The notes under the pieces: model-generated
What the model was told of the DNA's origin: nothing
What the model saw: only the letters and a program-made list of their open reading frames with translations
The model's database searches: none
Position numbers and translations under genes: made by a program
Source of the DNA: Pseudomonas sp.
GTDB taxonomy: Bacteria; Pseudomonadota; Gammaproteobacteria; Pseudomonadales; Pseudomonadaceae
DNA: 5,352 bases
Direction: 5' to 3'
NCBI GenBank assembly: GCA_029239415.1
Contig: JAQZAY010000263.1
Location: 1-5,352 of the forward strand
In this document: in pieces, positions 1-5,352 of the stretch
Numbering within the stretch: position 1 is the first letter of the stretch
How the letters are laid out: each line of letters starts with the position of its first letter

Positions 1-1
1 G

Positions 2-802
2 CGCACCATGCCCAGCATGTTCGAGCGCCTGATGCGCCAGTATCGCTACGACGCCAAGCCCCCGGAGTTCCTGCTCACCCACCCGGTCTCCGAGTCGCGA
101 GTCGCCGATACGCGCAACCGTGCCGAGCAGGCCCCCAAGGGGGGTATCGAGGACAGCCTGCGCTACCAGCTGATCCGCGCCCGCGTGGCACTGACCTATG
201 AAGGTACCCCAGGACTGGCGGCCAAGCGCTTCCGCGCCCAGCTGGACGAGAATCCCAAGCTCGATGCGGCCCGCTACGGCCTGGCGCTCGCACAGATCAA
301 GGGCGGACAGTTGAACGAGGCGCGCGAGAACCTCAAGCCGTTGCTGGAAAAGGCGCCCAACGACCTGACCTACAACCTGGCGCAGATCGACCTGGACATC
401 ACCAACAACCGCCTGGCCGATGCCCAGCAGCGCGTGGAGCGCATGCGCGGCTTGTATCCCAGCAGCTATCCGTTGCAAAAGGTGCGTGCCGACCTGCTGC
501 TCAAGCAGAACCGCCCGGCCGAGTCCGAGAAGGTGCTCGACGCCTTGCTCAAGAGCCGACCGGACGATCCGGACGTGTGGTACGAAGTGGCCGAGGTGCG
601 TGGCCTGTCAGGCAATACCATCGGCCTGCACCAGGCGCGGGCCGAGTACTTTGCGCTGGTGGGCGACTTCGACCAGGCCATCCAGCAGCTGGACTTCGCC
701 AAGCGCCGCGCGGGCAACAACTTCCAGCTGGCATCGCGCATCGATGCCAGGCAGCAGGACATGCTCGAGCAGCAGCGGATGGTCAAGGAAATGATGCGCT
801 GA
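2..802 (+). CDS. bepA: M48 family metalloprotease, BepA/YfgC-like, C-terminal part (5' end outside window)
   Basis: This is the C-terminal part of a periplasmic zinc metalloprotease of the BepA/YfgC type. In E. coli that protein oversees outer-membrane assembly, especially of LptD, and degrades misfolded substrates. The frame is open to the left edge, so the ATG at 8 is internal. The HExxH zinc motif and the third zinc ligand are not visible and should lie upstream. Counting from the ATG at 8, residues 18-31 carry the family signature with PPEFLLTHP and a following ESR. The histidine there (codon 80-82) corresponds to the 'histidine switch' His246 of E. coli BepA, and the arginine (codon 98-100) is also conserved. 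Residues from about 50 to the end are helical TPR-like repeats, clearest at 87-117, 155-185 and 205-236; these form the substrate and BAM contact domain in BepA. The visible 266 residues would be a bit over half of a family member (about 480). The frame is intact to the TGA at 800-802. It converges on nadA, the same neighbour as in P. aeruginosa (from memory). Confidence 0.9.
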   Translation, partial: RTMPSMFERLMRQYRYDAKPPEFLLTHPVSESRVADTRNRAEQAPKGGIEDSLRYQLIRARVALTYEGTPGLAAKRFRAQLDENPKLDAARYGLALAQIKGGQLNEARENLKPLLEKAPNDLTYNLAQIDLDITNNRLADAQQRVERMRGLYPSSYPLQKVRADLLLKQNRPAESEKVLDALLKSRPDDPDVWYEVAEVRGLSGNTIGLHQARAEYFALVGDFDQAIQQLDFAKRRAGNNFQLASRIDARQQDMLEQQRMVKEMMR

Positions 803-806
803 GCTT

Positions 807-838
807 GCGGGGTCACTGTAGAACCCGCTGGCCCCCGC
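807..838. other. Short inverted repeat in the convergent bepA/nadA gap
   Basis: Only 41 bp separate the two converging stop codons. GCGGGG at 807-812 can pair with CCCCGC at 833-838 (6 bp, 20-nt loop), or GCGGG at 807-811 with CCCGC at 824-828 (5 bp, 12-nt loop). No T-tract follows on either strand, so this is not a classical intrinsic terminator. It may still help end one or both transcripts, but in GC-rich DNA such pairings also arise by chance. Confidence 0.2.
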
Positions 839-843
839 TGCCC

Positions 844-1902
844 TCAGGCATTGCCCGATAACTTCAACCGCGCCGCCTGGGTGAAGTCGAGCATGCGCTT
901 GAGCGGCTTGATCGCCTTGGGGATCAGCGAGGGCTCGACGAAGATCTCGTTGCTGCCCTTGCGCAGGCAATCCAGGGTGCGCTCGAGGGTGTTCATGGCC
1001 ATCCATGGGCAGTGGGCGCAGCTGCGGCATGCGGCGCCGTTGCCGGCGGTGGGCGCTTCGACGAAGACCTTGTCCGGGCACAGCTGCTGCATCTTGTAGA
1101 AGATGCCGCGGTCGGTGGCGACGATGAAGGTCTTGTGCGGCAGGCTCTGCGCGGCGGCGATCAGCTGGCTGGTCGAGCCGACGGCATCGGCCAGGTCGAT
1201 CACCGACTCGGGCGACTCCGGGTGCACGAGGATCGCCGCCTCCGGATACAGGGCCTTCATGTCGGCCAGCTGGCGCGACTTGAATTCTTCGTGGACGATG
1301 CAGGCACCGTCCCACAGCAGCATGTCGGCGCCGGTCTTCTTCTGGATATAGCGGCCCAGGTGCTGGTCAGGCCCCCAGATGATCGTCTCGCCGTTGTCCA
1401 TCAGGGTCTCGACGATCTCCAGGGCGCAGCTGGACGTCACCACCCAGTCGGCACGCGCCTTGACCGCCGCCGAGGTGTTGGCATACACCACCACGGTGCG
1501 CTCCGGGTGCTGGTCGCAGAAGGCCGAGAACTCATCCACCGGGCAACCCAGGTCGAGCGAGCAGGTGGCCTCGAGCGTAGGCATCAGGATGCGCTTCTCA
1601 GGGGTCAGGATCTTGGCCGTCTCGCCCATGAAGCGCACACCGGCCACCACCACCGTGCTGGCGGAGTGGTTCTTGCCGAAGCGGGCCATCTCGAGGGAGT
1701 CGGACACGCAGCCGCCGGTTTCCTCGGCCAGGGCCTGGATGATCGGGTCGCAATAGAAGTGGGCCACCAGGACGGCGTCCTGGGCCTTGAGCTCTGCAGC
1801 GATGGCCGCGCGGTAGTCGGCCTCCTGCTCGGGCGTCAGGGGGTTGGGCTGCTTGGCATCAAGGTGGGCTTGAACCAACAGGCGTTCGGAAATCTGGGTC
1901 AT
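844..1902 (-). CDS. nadA: Quinolinate synthase A
   Basis: NadA condenses iminoaspartate (made by NadB) with dihydroxyacetone phosphate to give quinolinate, the precursor of NAD, in the cytoplasm. The enzyme needs an oxygen-sensitive [4Fe-4S] cluster. The 352-residue product is full length and aligns from memory almost end to end with E. coli NadA. The three cluster cysteines correspond to C114 (in CSLDLGC), C201 (in GACIVHEEF) and C298, the last of the CRSCAHC motif. Substrate-site elements are visible: VAHFY at 46-50, GGCVSDS at 63-69, YANTS at 140-144 and HPES at 227-230. The ATG at 1902 gives the usual pseudomonad N terminus (MTQISERLL). The Shine-Dalgarno is weak, with an AGG about 10 nt upstream. 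nadA is not in an operon with nadB or nadC here. The gap to the upstream DUF945 gene is 248 bp and contains promoter-like sequences, so it is probably transcribed alone. No truncation or missing key residue was seen. Confidence 0.97.
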   Translation of the reverse strand: MTQISERLLVQAHLDAKQPNPLTPEQEADYRAAIAAELKAQDAVLVAHFYCDPIIQALAEETGGCVSDSLEMARFGKNHSASTVVVAGVRFMGETAKILTPEKRILMPTLEATCSLDLGCPVDEFSAFCDQHPERTVVVYANTSAAVKARADWVVTSSCALEIVETLMDNGETIIWGPDQHLGRYIQKKTGADMLLWDGACIVHEEFKSRQLADMKALYPEAAILVHPESPESVIDLADAVGSTSQLIAAAQSLPHKTFIVATDRGIFYKMQQLCPDKVFVEAPTAGNGAACRSCAHCPWMAMNTLERTLDCLRKGSNEIFVEPSLIPKAIKPLKRMLDFTQAARLKLSGNA

Positions 1903-1939
1903 GATCGCTGGACCTGCGGGCGCGATTGCGCGTCAGTCA

Positions 1940-1948
1940 AGTGTATCA
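1940..1948 (-). promoter_or_regulatory. Candidate proximal nadA promoter (extended -10)
   Basis: On the minus strand a TGA precedes TACACT (1945 down to 1940), giving the TGn extension plus a -10 that matches TATAAT at four of six positions. No convincing -35 lies 16-18 bp upstream, which is tolerable for an extended -10 element. Transcription would begin near 1933 and leave a leader of about 30 nt. This is inference from motif shape only. Confidence 0.35.
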
Positions 1949-2035
1949 CCGGGCCCTGGCGGATCGGCTAGAGGTCGCGCGACACGGGCCAACAGGCGTT
2001 CGCCATGCCGCCACGGACCTTCCGCGGGCTCGATT

Positions 2036-2063
2036 ATTATCGGACGCCGAAGGCTACAGCCAA
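2036..2063 (-). promoter_or_regulatory. Candidate distal nadA promoter (sigma70-like)
   Basis: Reading the minus strand, TTGGCT (2063-2058, four of six matches to TTGACA) is followed by a 16-bp spacer and GATAAT (2041-2036, five of six matches to TATAAT). The AT-rich -10 stands out in a GC-rich gap. A start near 2029 would give nadA a leader of roughly 125 nt. It lies downstream of the DUF945 stop codon, which fits independent transcription of nadA. Confidence 0.45.
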
Positions 2064-2099
2064 TCAGGTGAATTCAAAAGCGTTTTTTGTGGCGCCAGG

Positions 2100-2127
2100 C
2101 CCGGGCGCGCGCGGCGGCACGCCCGGG
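2100..2127 (-). terminator. GC-rich hairpin downstream of the DUF945 gene, possible terminator
   Basis: CCCGGGCG at 2100-2107 and CGCCCGGG at 2120-2127 form a perfect 8-bp stem with a 12-nt loop, beginning 23 nt beyond the DUF945 stop codon on the minus strand. There is no U-tract directly after the stem in that direction; the nearest T-rich stretch (CTTTT) is about 20 nt further on. It is therefore either an imperfect intrinsic terminator, a 3'-end protecting structure, or a chance GC palindrome. Its position just after a gene favours a 3'-end role. Confidence 0.35.
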
Positions 2128-2150
2128 TAGCGCATGCTTGGCCGCGTGGC

Positions 2151-3656
2151 TCAGCCCTGCGGCCCGACAGCGCCCTGCAACAGGCCGGCGAGCAGCATGG
2201 CGAACGCCTCGACGGTCATCTTGCGGCCATTGAAATCGACCATGCCATCGGCGTAGTGCACGCTGGCCACCACATCGTTGCCTTGCACCGTCGCCAGGCC
2301 GCTCTGCACCGCCATCATGCCAACCATCTCGCCCGCCTGTCCTGCCTGCTGGGCGATGGCCTGGGGATCGCCCTGGTTCTCGAGCAACGCTTGCAGGGTG
2401 GCCAGGTCACCGATCATCGGCTTGGACAGGACCAGCTTGCCCTGCACCTGGGTGACCACTTGCCGGCCCAGCTGGTCGGGCGGCAGGTCGAAGGAGCTCG
2501 GGTTGGCCAGGTCGACGGTCAGGCTCAAGCGGCTTTCGCCATTGGCGGTCTTGAACGAGAGGTTCTCCAGGGCGAACTGCGGCTTGGCGGACAGCACTTG
2601 CGACAGGTCCGCGCGCACCTGGGTGCGCTCCTGCTCGGTCATGTCGATCGAGGGGAAGGGAACGCCTGCCGCCTGGGCGGCCTGGACCTGCGGCAGCTTG
2701 GTCGAGTACCACTGCATCAGCGACTGGAAGGCCGGGATGTCGTAGCGCTTCATCGAGAAGACCATCTCGGCCGCACCCACGGCGCGGCCGTTGTAGGTGA
2801 TGTCGCCGAGCGTGTACTGGATGCGGCCATCCATCTTGTCGTCGGTCACGGTCGAGAGGCTGTTGATCTCGAGGCCCTTGACCACCGCCACTTCTTGCCG
2901 CGGCCCCAGGGTGAACTGGCTCTCCTGGACCGCGGCACTGAACGTTCCGCCATACACCATGGCATGCCCGGTACTGGTGAGGTCGCCCTCGATGCTCAGG
3001 CCATTGAACAGCAGCCTGGCCGGTGGATGGTCCTCGCCCACCAGGGTCAGGTCCAGCTTGCCCGCCGTGCCTTGGAGCTTGACCCGGTTGCCGTCGCGGT
3101 CGCTGCTGGACAGCAGCTCGAGGCCCGAGAAATCGAGCTTGTTGCCGTCGGCTTCGTCCAGCTTCAAGGGCAGCAGCTCGAGCCGGGCGTCGACGCTGCC
3201 GCCGTAGCCCAGGCTGAAGTGCGCCTGCAGCGGCGACTGCTCACCCGCGGCGGCGAACCAGGCGGCGGTGCCGTCGTCCTTTTGCAACTGGGCGTTGCTG
3301 GCGACCATGACCGGCATCAGCTTCAGGGCCTTGACCCGCGACCAGGGAAACGGGCCGTGCTCGAGCGTGTCGACCACGCCGACCTCGAAATCGACCGGCG
3401 CCTCGCCGGCCTGGATATCGGCGGCCTTGAGGCGGTAGTGGGCGGTACTGGTGAACAGGTGCTGGTCCAGCGACACCAGCTCGAGCGTCATGCTGCCACC
3501 CGAGCCGATCAAGGCCTGCCTGAGCTGCTGGTTGACCATCACCAGGGAGCGATCGAGCTCGGCCGGCAGTTGCTTGCCGGTGTACCAGGCGCCTGCGACC
3601 GTGACCGCGGCGATGGCGACTACCAGACCAGAGAGTACACCTGTAGTTTTCTTCAT
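2151..3656 (-). CDS. YdgA-like DUF945 family envelope protein
   Basis: This is a 501-residue member of the DUF945 family, of which E. coli YdgA (502 residues) is the named example. The molecular function is not established. The N terminus has two lysines followed by a hydrophobic stretch at about residues 7-24 (GVLSGLVVAIAAVTVAGAW). This can be an uncleaved inner-membrane anchor or a signal peptide, so the rest should lie in the periplasm. There is no lipobox cysteine. The body is rich in predicted beta strands with alternating hydrophobic residues and contains the segment DTLEHGPFPW at 96-105, which I recognise as typical of the family. A helical, Ala/Gln-rich segment at about 420-460 precedes the end. 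I chose the ATG at 3656 because it places the hydrophobic segment at the N terminus. A GTG at 3725 in the same frame would add 23 unrelated residues ahead of it. The ribosome binding site is weak (GGTCGGA just before the ATG). It is probably a single-gene unit, with a terminator upstream and a 248-bp gap before nadA. Confidence 0.85.
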   Translation of the reverse strand: MKKTTGVLSGLVVAIAAVTVAGAWYTGKQLPAELDRSLVMVNQQLRQALIGSGGSMTLELVSLDQHLFTSTAHYRLKAADIQAGEAPVDFEVGVVDTLEHGPFPWSRVKALKLMPVMVASNAQLQKDDGTAAWFAAAGEQSPLQAHFSLGYGGSVDARLELLPLKLDEADGNKLDFSGLELLSSSDRDGNRVKLQGTAGKLDLTLVGEDHPPARLLFNGLSIEGDLTSTGHAMVYGGTFSAAVQESQFTLGPRQEVAVVKGLEINSLSTVTDDKMDGRIQYTLGDITYNGRAVGAAEMVFSMKRYDIPAFQSLMQWYSTKLPQVQAAQAAGVPFPSIDMTEQERTQVRADLSQVLSAKPQFALENLSFKTANGESRLSLTVDLANPSSFDLPPDQLGRQVVTQVQGKLVLSKPMIGDLATLQALLENQGDPQAIAQQAGQAGEMVGMMAVQSGLATVQGNDVVASVHYADGMVDFNGRKMTVEAFAMLLAGLLQGAVGPQG

Positions 3657-3688
3657 GAATCCGACCGATTGCTGTCCATAGGGAAAGG

Positions 3689-3707
3689 CAGGCCGCGTCA
3701 CGGCCTG
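3689..3707. repeat. Inverted repeat upstream of the DUF945 gene
   Basis: CAGGCCG at 3689-3695 and CGGCCTG at 3701-3707 are perfect complements with a 5-nt loop, ending 32 bp before the DUF945 ATG. It sits in the 87-bp interval between the tRNA terminator's U-tract and that start codon. That is where the gene's promoter should be, yet no good -35/-10 pair was found there. The repeat could be a DNA operator, a leader hairpin or part of a second terminator. On the minus strand it is followed only by CCTTTCCC, a poor U-tract. Confidence 0.4.
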
Positions 3708-3743
3708 GGGCGGCAAGGTTACCACTGCAGGCGGATACCGTAG

Positions 3744-3782
3744 AAACGAAAAAGCCCGCCTCCGTTGCCGGAAGCGGGCTTT
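3744..3782 (-). terminator. Rho-independent terminator of tRNA-Lys
   Basis: On the minus strand GCGGGCTTT (3782-3774) pairs perfectly with AAAGCCCGC (3759-3751). The stem continues inward through CGGA/TCCG pairing after one mismatch and closes on a TTGC-like tetraloop. The outer arm runs into a T-tract, TTTTT then CG then TTT, at 3753-3744. It begins 12 nt past the encoded CCA end of the tRNA, the expected place for ending tRNA transcription. It also separates the tRNA from the DUF945 gene, whose start lies 87 bp beyond the T-tract. Confidence 0.9.
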
Positions 3783-3794
3783 GTCTACTGCGTA

Positions 3795-3870
3795 TGGTGG
3801 GTCGTGTAGGATTCGAACCTACGACCAATTGGTTAAAAGCCAACTGCTCTACCAACTGAGCTAACGACCC
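3795..3870 (-). tRNA. tRNA-Lys, anticodon UUU
   Basis: The minus strand folds into a complete 76-nt cloverleaf. The acceptor arms are GGGTCGT (3870-3864) and ACGACCC (3805-3799), and the D stem is GCTC/GAGC with loop AGTTGGTA. The anticodon stem GTTGG/CCAAT encloses loop CTTTTAA, and the T stem GTAGG/CCTAC carries the TTCGAAT loop. The anticodon TTT occupies 3837-3835 and reads AAA and AAG codons. The discriminator is A at 3798 and the CCA end is encoded (3797-3795). It lies 60 bp after the queC stop codon on the same strand, with its own promoter and terminator. In P. aeruginosa the tRNA-Lys in this position (next to queC) is one of the attachment sites of PAPI-1/pKLC102-type elements. No second copy of the tRNA 3' end is visible within this window. 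Confidence 0.98.
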
Positions 3871-3883
3871 GTCGATGGCGCGT

Positions 3884-3911
3884 ATAATACTGATTTCTAA
3901 CAGGAAATCAA
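3884..3911 (-). promoter_or_regulatory. Promoter of tRNA-Lys
   Basis: On the minus strand TTGATT (3911-3906) is followed by a 16-bp spacer and TATTAT (3889-3884), a five-of-six match to the -10 consensus. The start point would fall near 3877, about 7 nt ahead of the mature tRNA 5' end. The discriminator after the -10 is G/C-rich (ACGCGCC), as is common at stable-RNA promoters under stringent control. That regulatory reading is inference. A 7-bp inverted repeat (3891-3897 and 3904-3910) occupies most of the spacer and overlaps the -35. Confidence 0.7.
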
Positions 3912-3930
3912 CACCCCATCGTAAAAAAAA

Positions 3931-4605
3931 TCAAAAATAGCGCGTCGGGTCCTGCAGGCCGGCCGCGGCGAAGCCCTCGGCACGCAGGCGGCAGCTGTCG
4001 CACTTGGCGCAGGCACGGCCTTGATCGTCGGCCTGGTAGCACGACACCGTCAGGCTGTAGTCGACGCCACGGGCGACGCCGGCCTGGACGATCTGCGCCT
4101 TGCTCATGTTCTGCAGTGGCGCCTGGATGCGGAAGCCCTGCCCTTCGACACCGGCCTTGGTCGCCAGGTTGGCCATGCGCTCGAAGGCCTCGACGAACTC
4201 GGGGCGGCAATCCGGATAGCCCGAGTAGTCCACGGCATTGACGCCGATGAAGATGTCGCGCGCCTCGAGCACTTCGGCCCAGCCCAGGGCCAGGGACAGG
4301 AACACCGTGTTGCGCGCCGGCACGTAGGTGACGGGAATGCCTTCGCCCGGGGCCTCCGGCACGTCGATGCTGCTGTCGGTCAGTGCCGAGCCGCCGATGC
4401 CGTTGAGGTCCAGGCCGATGACCTTGTGCTCGACCACGCCCAGGTCGCGGGCGACCCGTGCCGCGGCGTCGAGCTCGGCGCGATGGCGCTGGCCGTAGTC
4501 GAAGCTCATGGTGTAGCAGCTGTAGCCTTCGGCCTTGGCCATGGCCACCACGGTGGCCGAGTCCAGGCCGCCGGAAAGCAGGATTACCGCGCGTTTCTCA
4601 GTCAT
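3931..4605 (-). CDS. queC: 7-cyano-7-deazaguanine (preQ0) synthase
   Basis: QueC converts 7-carboxy-7-deazaguanine to preQ0 using ammonia and ATP, in the cytoplasm, on the route to queuosine in tRNAs with GUN anticodons. The 224-residue product is full length. An N-type ATP pyrophosphatase P-loop, SGGLDS, is at residues 11-16, SFDYGQRH follows at 34-41, VPARN is at 95-99 and [14 protein letters not shown] is at 121-134. The zinc site is complete with C189, C199, C202 and C205. I chose the ATG at 4605 because the protein then begins [13 protein letters not shown] as in relatives, and an AGAG Shine-Dalgarno sits 7 nt upstream. An in-frame start at 4647 would add 14 residues and overlap the end of queE. 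It follows queE by 17 bp and is almost certainly co-transcribed with it. Eight consecutive Ts directly follow the stop codon, but no good hairpin precedes them. The protein was formerly called ExsB in some annotations. Confidence 0.97.
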   Translation of the reverse strand: MTEKRAVILLSGGLDSATVVAMAKAEGYSCYTMSFDYGQRHRAELDAAARVARDLGVVEHKVIGLDLNGIGGSALTDSSIDVPEAPGEGIPVTYVPARNTVFLSLALGWAEVLEARDIFIGVNAVDYSGYPDCRPEFVEAFERMANLATKAGVEGQGFRIQAPLQNMSKAQIVQAGVARGVDYSLTVSCYQADDQGRACAKCDSCRLRAEGFAAAGLQDPTRYF

Positions 4606-4622
4606 GTTCAAGCTCTCTTGTG

Positions 4623-5270
4623 TCAGCGTCCGGGTTCGTCGTTCCACAGCAGCTTGTGCAACTGCAGCTGGAAGCGGACCGGCAGGTTGTCGGCAACGAT
4701 CCAGTCGGCCAGCTGCGAGGCGCTCACCTGCTGGTGGCTGGGCGAGAACAGCACCTCGCCCGCGCGCCGCTCCAGGCCGTGCTGGATCAGCCTGGACACC
4801 GCCCAGTCATAGTCCTCGCGCGAGCAGATGACGAACTTGACCTGGTCGTTGGGCGTCAGGTGCTCGATGTTCTCGTAGCGGTTGCGGTGGACTTCCTCGG
4901 AACCCGGGGTCTTGAGGTCGACCACGCGGCTCACGCGGGTATCCACCCGCGAGATATCCAGGGCGCCACTGGTCTCCAGCGAAACCTCGTAGCCTGCGTC
5001 GCAGAGCCTTTCAAGCAATGGCAGGGCATTGGGCTGGGCCAGCGGCTCGCCACCGGTGACGCAGACATAGCGCGGCTTGAAGCCTGCTACCTGCTCGAGG
5101 ATCGAGTCGAGGGTGCGGATCGTGCCGCCGGTGAAGGCATAGGCGCTGTCGCAGTATTGGCAGCGCAGGGGGCAGCCGGTCAGGCGCACGAACACGGTCG
5201 GCAGGCCAGCCGTTCGCGTTTCACCCTGCAACGAGTAAAAGACTTCGGTAATGCGTAATGTATCTTGCAT
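4623..5270 (-). CDS. queE: 7-carboxy-7-deazaguanine synthase (radical SAM)
   Basis: QueE rearranges 6-carboxy-tetrahydropterin to 7-carboxy-7-deazaguanine using a radical S-adenosylmethionine mechanism, directly before QueC in the pathway. The product is 215 residues, normal for the family. The cluster motif Cx3Cx2C is C33, C37 and C40 in [10 protein letters not shown]. Ahead of it is the substrate-binding segment FYSLQGE (11-17). TGGEP at 72-76 is the SAM-binding motif, and SLETSG follows at 97-102. The C-terminal [11 protein letters not shown] (201-211) matches the usual end of pseudomonad and enterobacterial QueE. I chose the ATG at 5270 ([17 protein letters not shown]). A GTG at 5279 in the same frame would add only three residues, and neither start has a clear Shine-Dalgarno. 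In Pseudomonas this gene normally follows tolB-oprL-cpoB, which would lie just beyond the right edge. The 17-bp gap to queC indicates one transcript. Confidence 0.97.
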   Translation of the reverse strand: MQDTLRITEVFYSLQGETRTAGLPTVFVRLTGCPLRCQYCDSAYAFTGGTIRTLDSILEQVAGFKPRYVCVTGGEPLAQPNALPLLERLCDAGYEVSLETSGALDISRVDTRVSRVVDLKTPGSEEVHRNRYENIEHLTPNDQVKFVICSREDYDWAVSRLIQHGLERRAGEVLFSPSHQQVSASQLADWIVADNLPVRFQLQLHKLLWNDEPGR

Positions 5271-5352
5271 AATCGCCACGGGCGTAACAGCTGAACAGGC
5301 TGTCCGCCTCCGTCAGGCACCGCTGCGAACCCGGCATTGCGTTATCCGCAGC
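5271..5352 (-). other. Upstream region of queE, no gene recognised
   Basis: These 82 bp precede queE. On the minus strand two of the three frames contain stops and none reads as a recognisable end of CpoB, so this is probably intergenic. A small 5-bp inverted repeat (ACAGC at 5287-5291, GCTGT at 5299-5303) lies 17 bp ahead of the ATG. No preQ1-I-type riboswitch core and no convincing promoter were seen. The edge of the window prevents a firmer statement. Confidence 0.4.

Noticed and set aside
1012..1971. A 319-codon plus-strand open frame opposite nadA
   Set aside because: It is antisense to nadA, which carries all its catalytic residues. The composition (many VG, HH, GR and LG pairs) is that of a reversed GC-rich gene, and no start signal or domain is visible.
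3657..3725. Upstream GTG start at 3725 for the DUF945 protein
   Set aside because: The added 23 residues are polar and precede the hydrophobic anchor, unlike the family N terminus. The ATG at 3656 puts the anchor first and gives the expected length.
1926..3743. A 605-codon open frame on the plus strand opposite the DUF945 gene
   Set aside because: It is fully antisense to an intact gene with a proper N-terminal anchor. Its translation is rich in His, Arg, Gly and Gln with no recognisable domain. This is the usual by-product of G/C-biased third codon positions.
3741..3794. Remnant of an integrated element at the tRNA 3' end
   Set aside because: The sequence after the CCA end is a standard terminator followed by a core-like gene. 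There is no repeated tRNA end, integrase fragment or compositional change.
4021..5258. Long plus-strand open frames opposite queC and queE
   Set aside because: They are antisense to two clearly identified enzymes, overlap one another, and show no recognisable protein features.
5271..5352. A possible preQ1 riboswitch ahead of queE
   Set aside because: I looked for the short C-rich stem followed by an A-rich tail typical of preQ1-I and did not find it on the minus strand. The small 5-bp inverted repeat there is not specific.
1..5352. CRISPR arrays, insertion sequences, toxin-antitoxin or defence genes
   Set aside because: No regularly spaced direct repeats, transposase motifs or unexplained small coding frames with convincing starts were found. 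Genes occupy nearly all of the window and all but the DUF945 gene have assigned roles.

Overview
The window looks like an ordinary piece of core chromosome from a Pseudomonas, most likely of the P. putida/P. fluorescens type. The DNA is GC-rich with strong G/C bias at third codon positions. The NadA, QueC and QueE proteins read like pseudomonad versions, and the gene order matches the region downstream of tol-pal in that genus. The species assignment is inference from recalled protein sequences and synteny; no search was run.

Layout, left to right. Positions 2-802 (+) hold the C-terminal part of a periplasmic M48 metalloprotease of the BepA/YfgC type, cut by the window edge. Everything after it is on the minus strand. 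Convergent to the protease and only 41 bp away is nadA (844-1902), the [4Fe-4S] quinolinate synthase of NAD biosynthesis. A 248-bp gap (1903-2150) holds two candidate nadA promoters and a GC-rich hairpin. Next comes a 501-residue YdgA-like DUF945 envelope protein (2151-3656), then a strong intrinsic terminator (3744-3782) serving a tRNA-Lys(UUU) gene (3795-3870) that has its own promoter. Beyond it, queC (3931-4605) and queE (4623-5270) form a tight two-gene unit for 7-deazaguanine (preQ0/queuosine) synthesis. The last 82 bp are the upstream region of queE.

In minus-strand transcription order the region reads queE, queC, tRNA-Lys, DUF945 gene, nadA, and then the protease arriving from the other side. 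QueE makes 7-carboxy-7-deazaguanine and QueC converts it to preQ0, so those two are functionally coupled. The other genes are housekeeping neighbours with no evident shared pathway.

I found no undescribed multi-gene system, mobile element, CRISPR array or defence island. The most interesting points are contextual. The tRNA-Lys next to queC corresponds to a tRNA-Lys locus used by integrative elements in P. aeruginosa and looks unoccupied here. The interval between that tRNA and nadA, which in P. aeruginosa PAO1 carries the pqs quinolone cluster, here holds only the DUF945 gene. There are also a few uncharacterised inverted repeats at promoters and gene ends.
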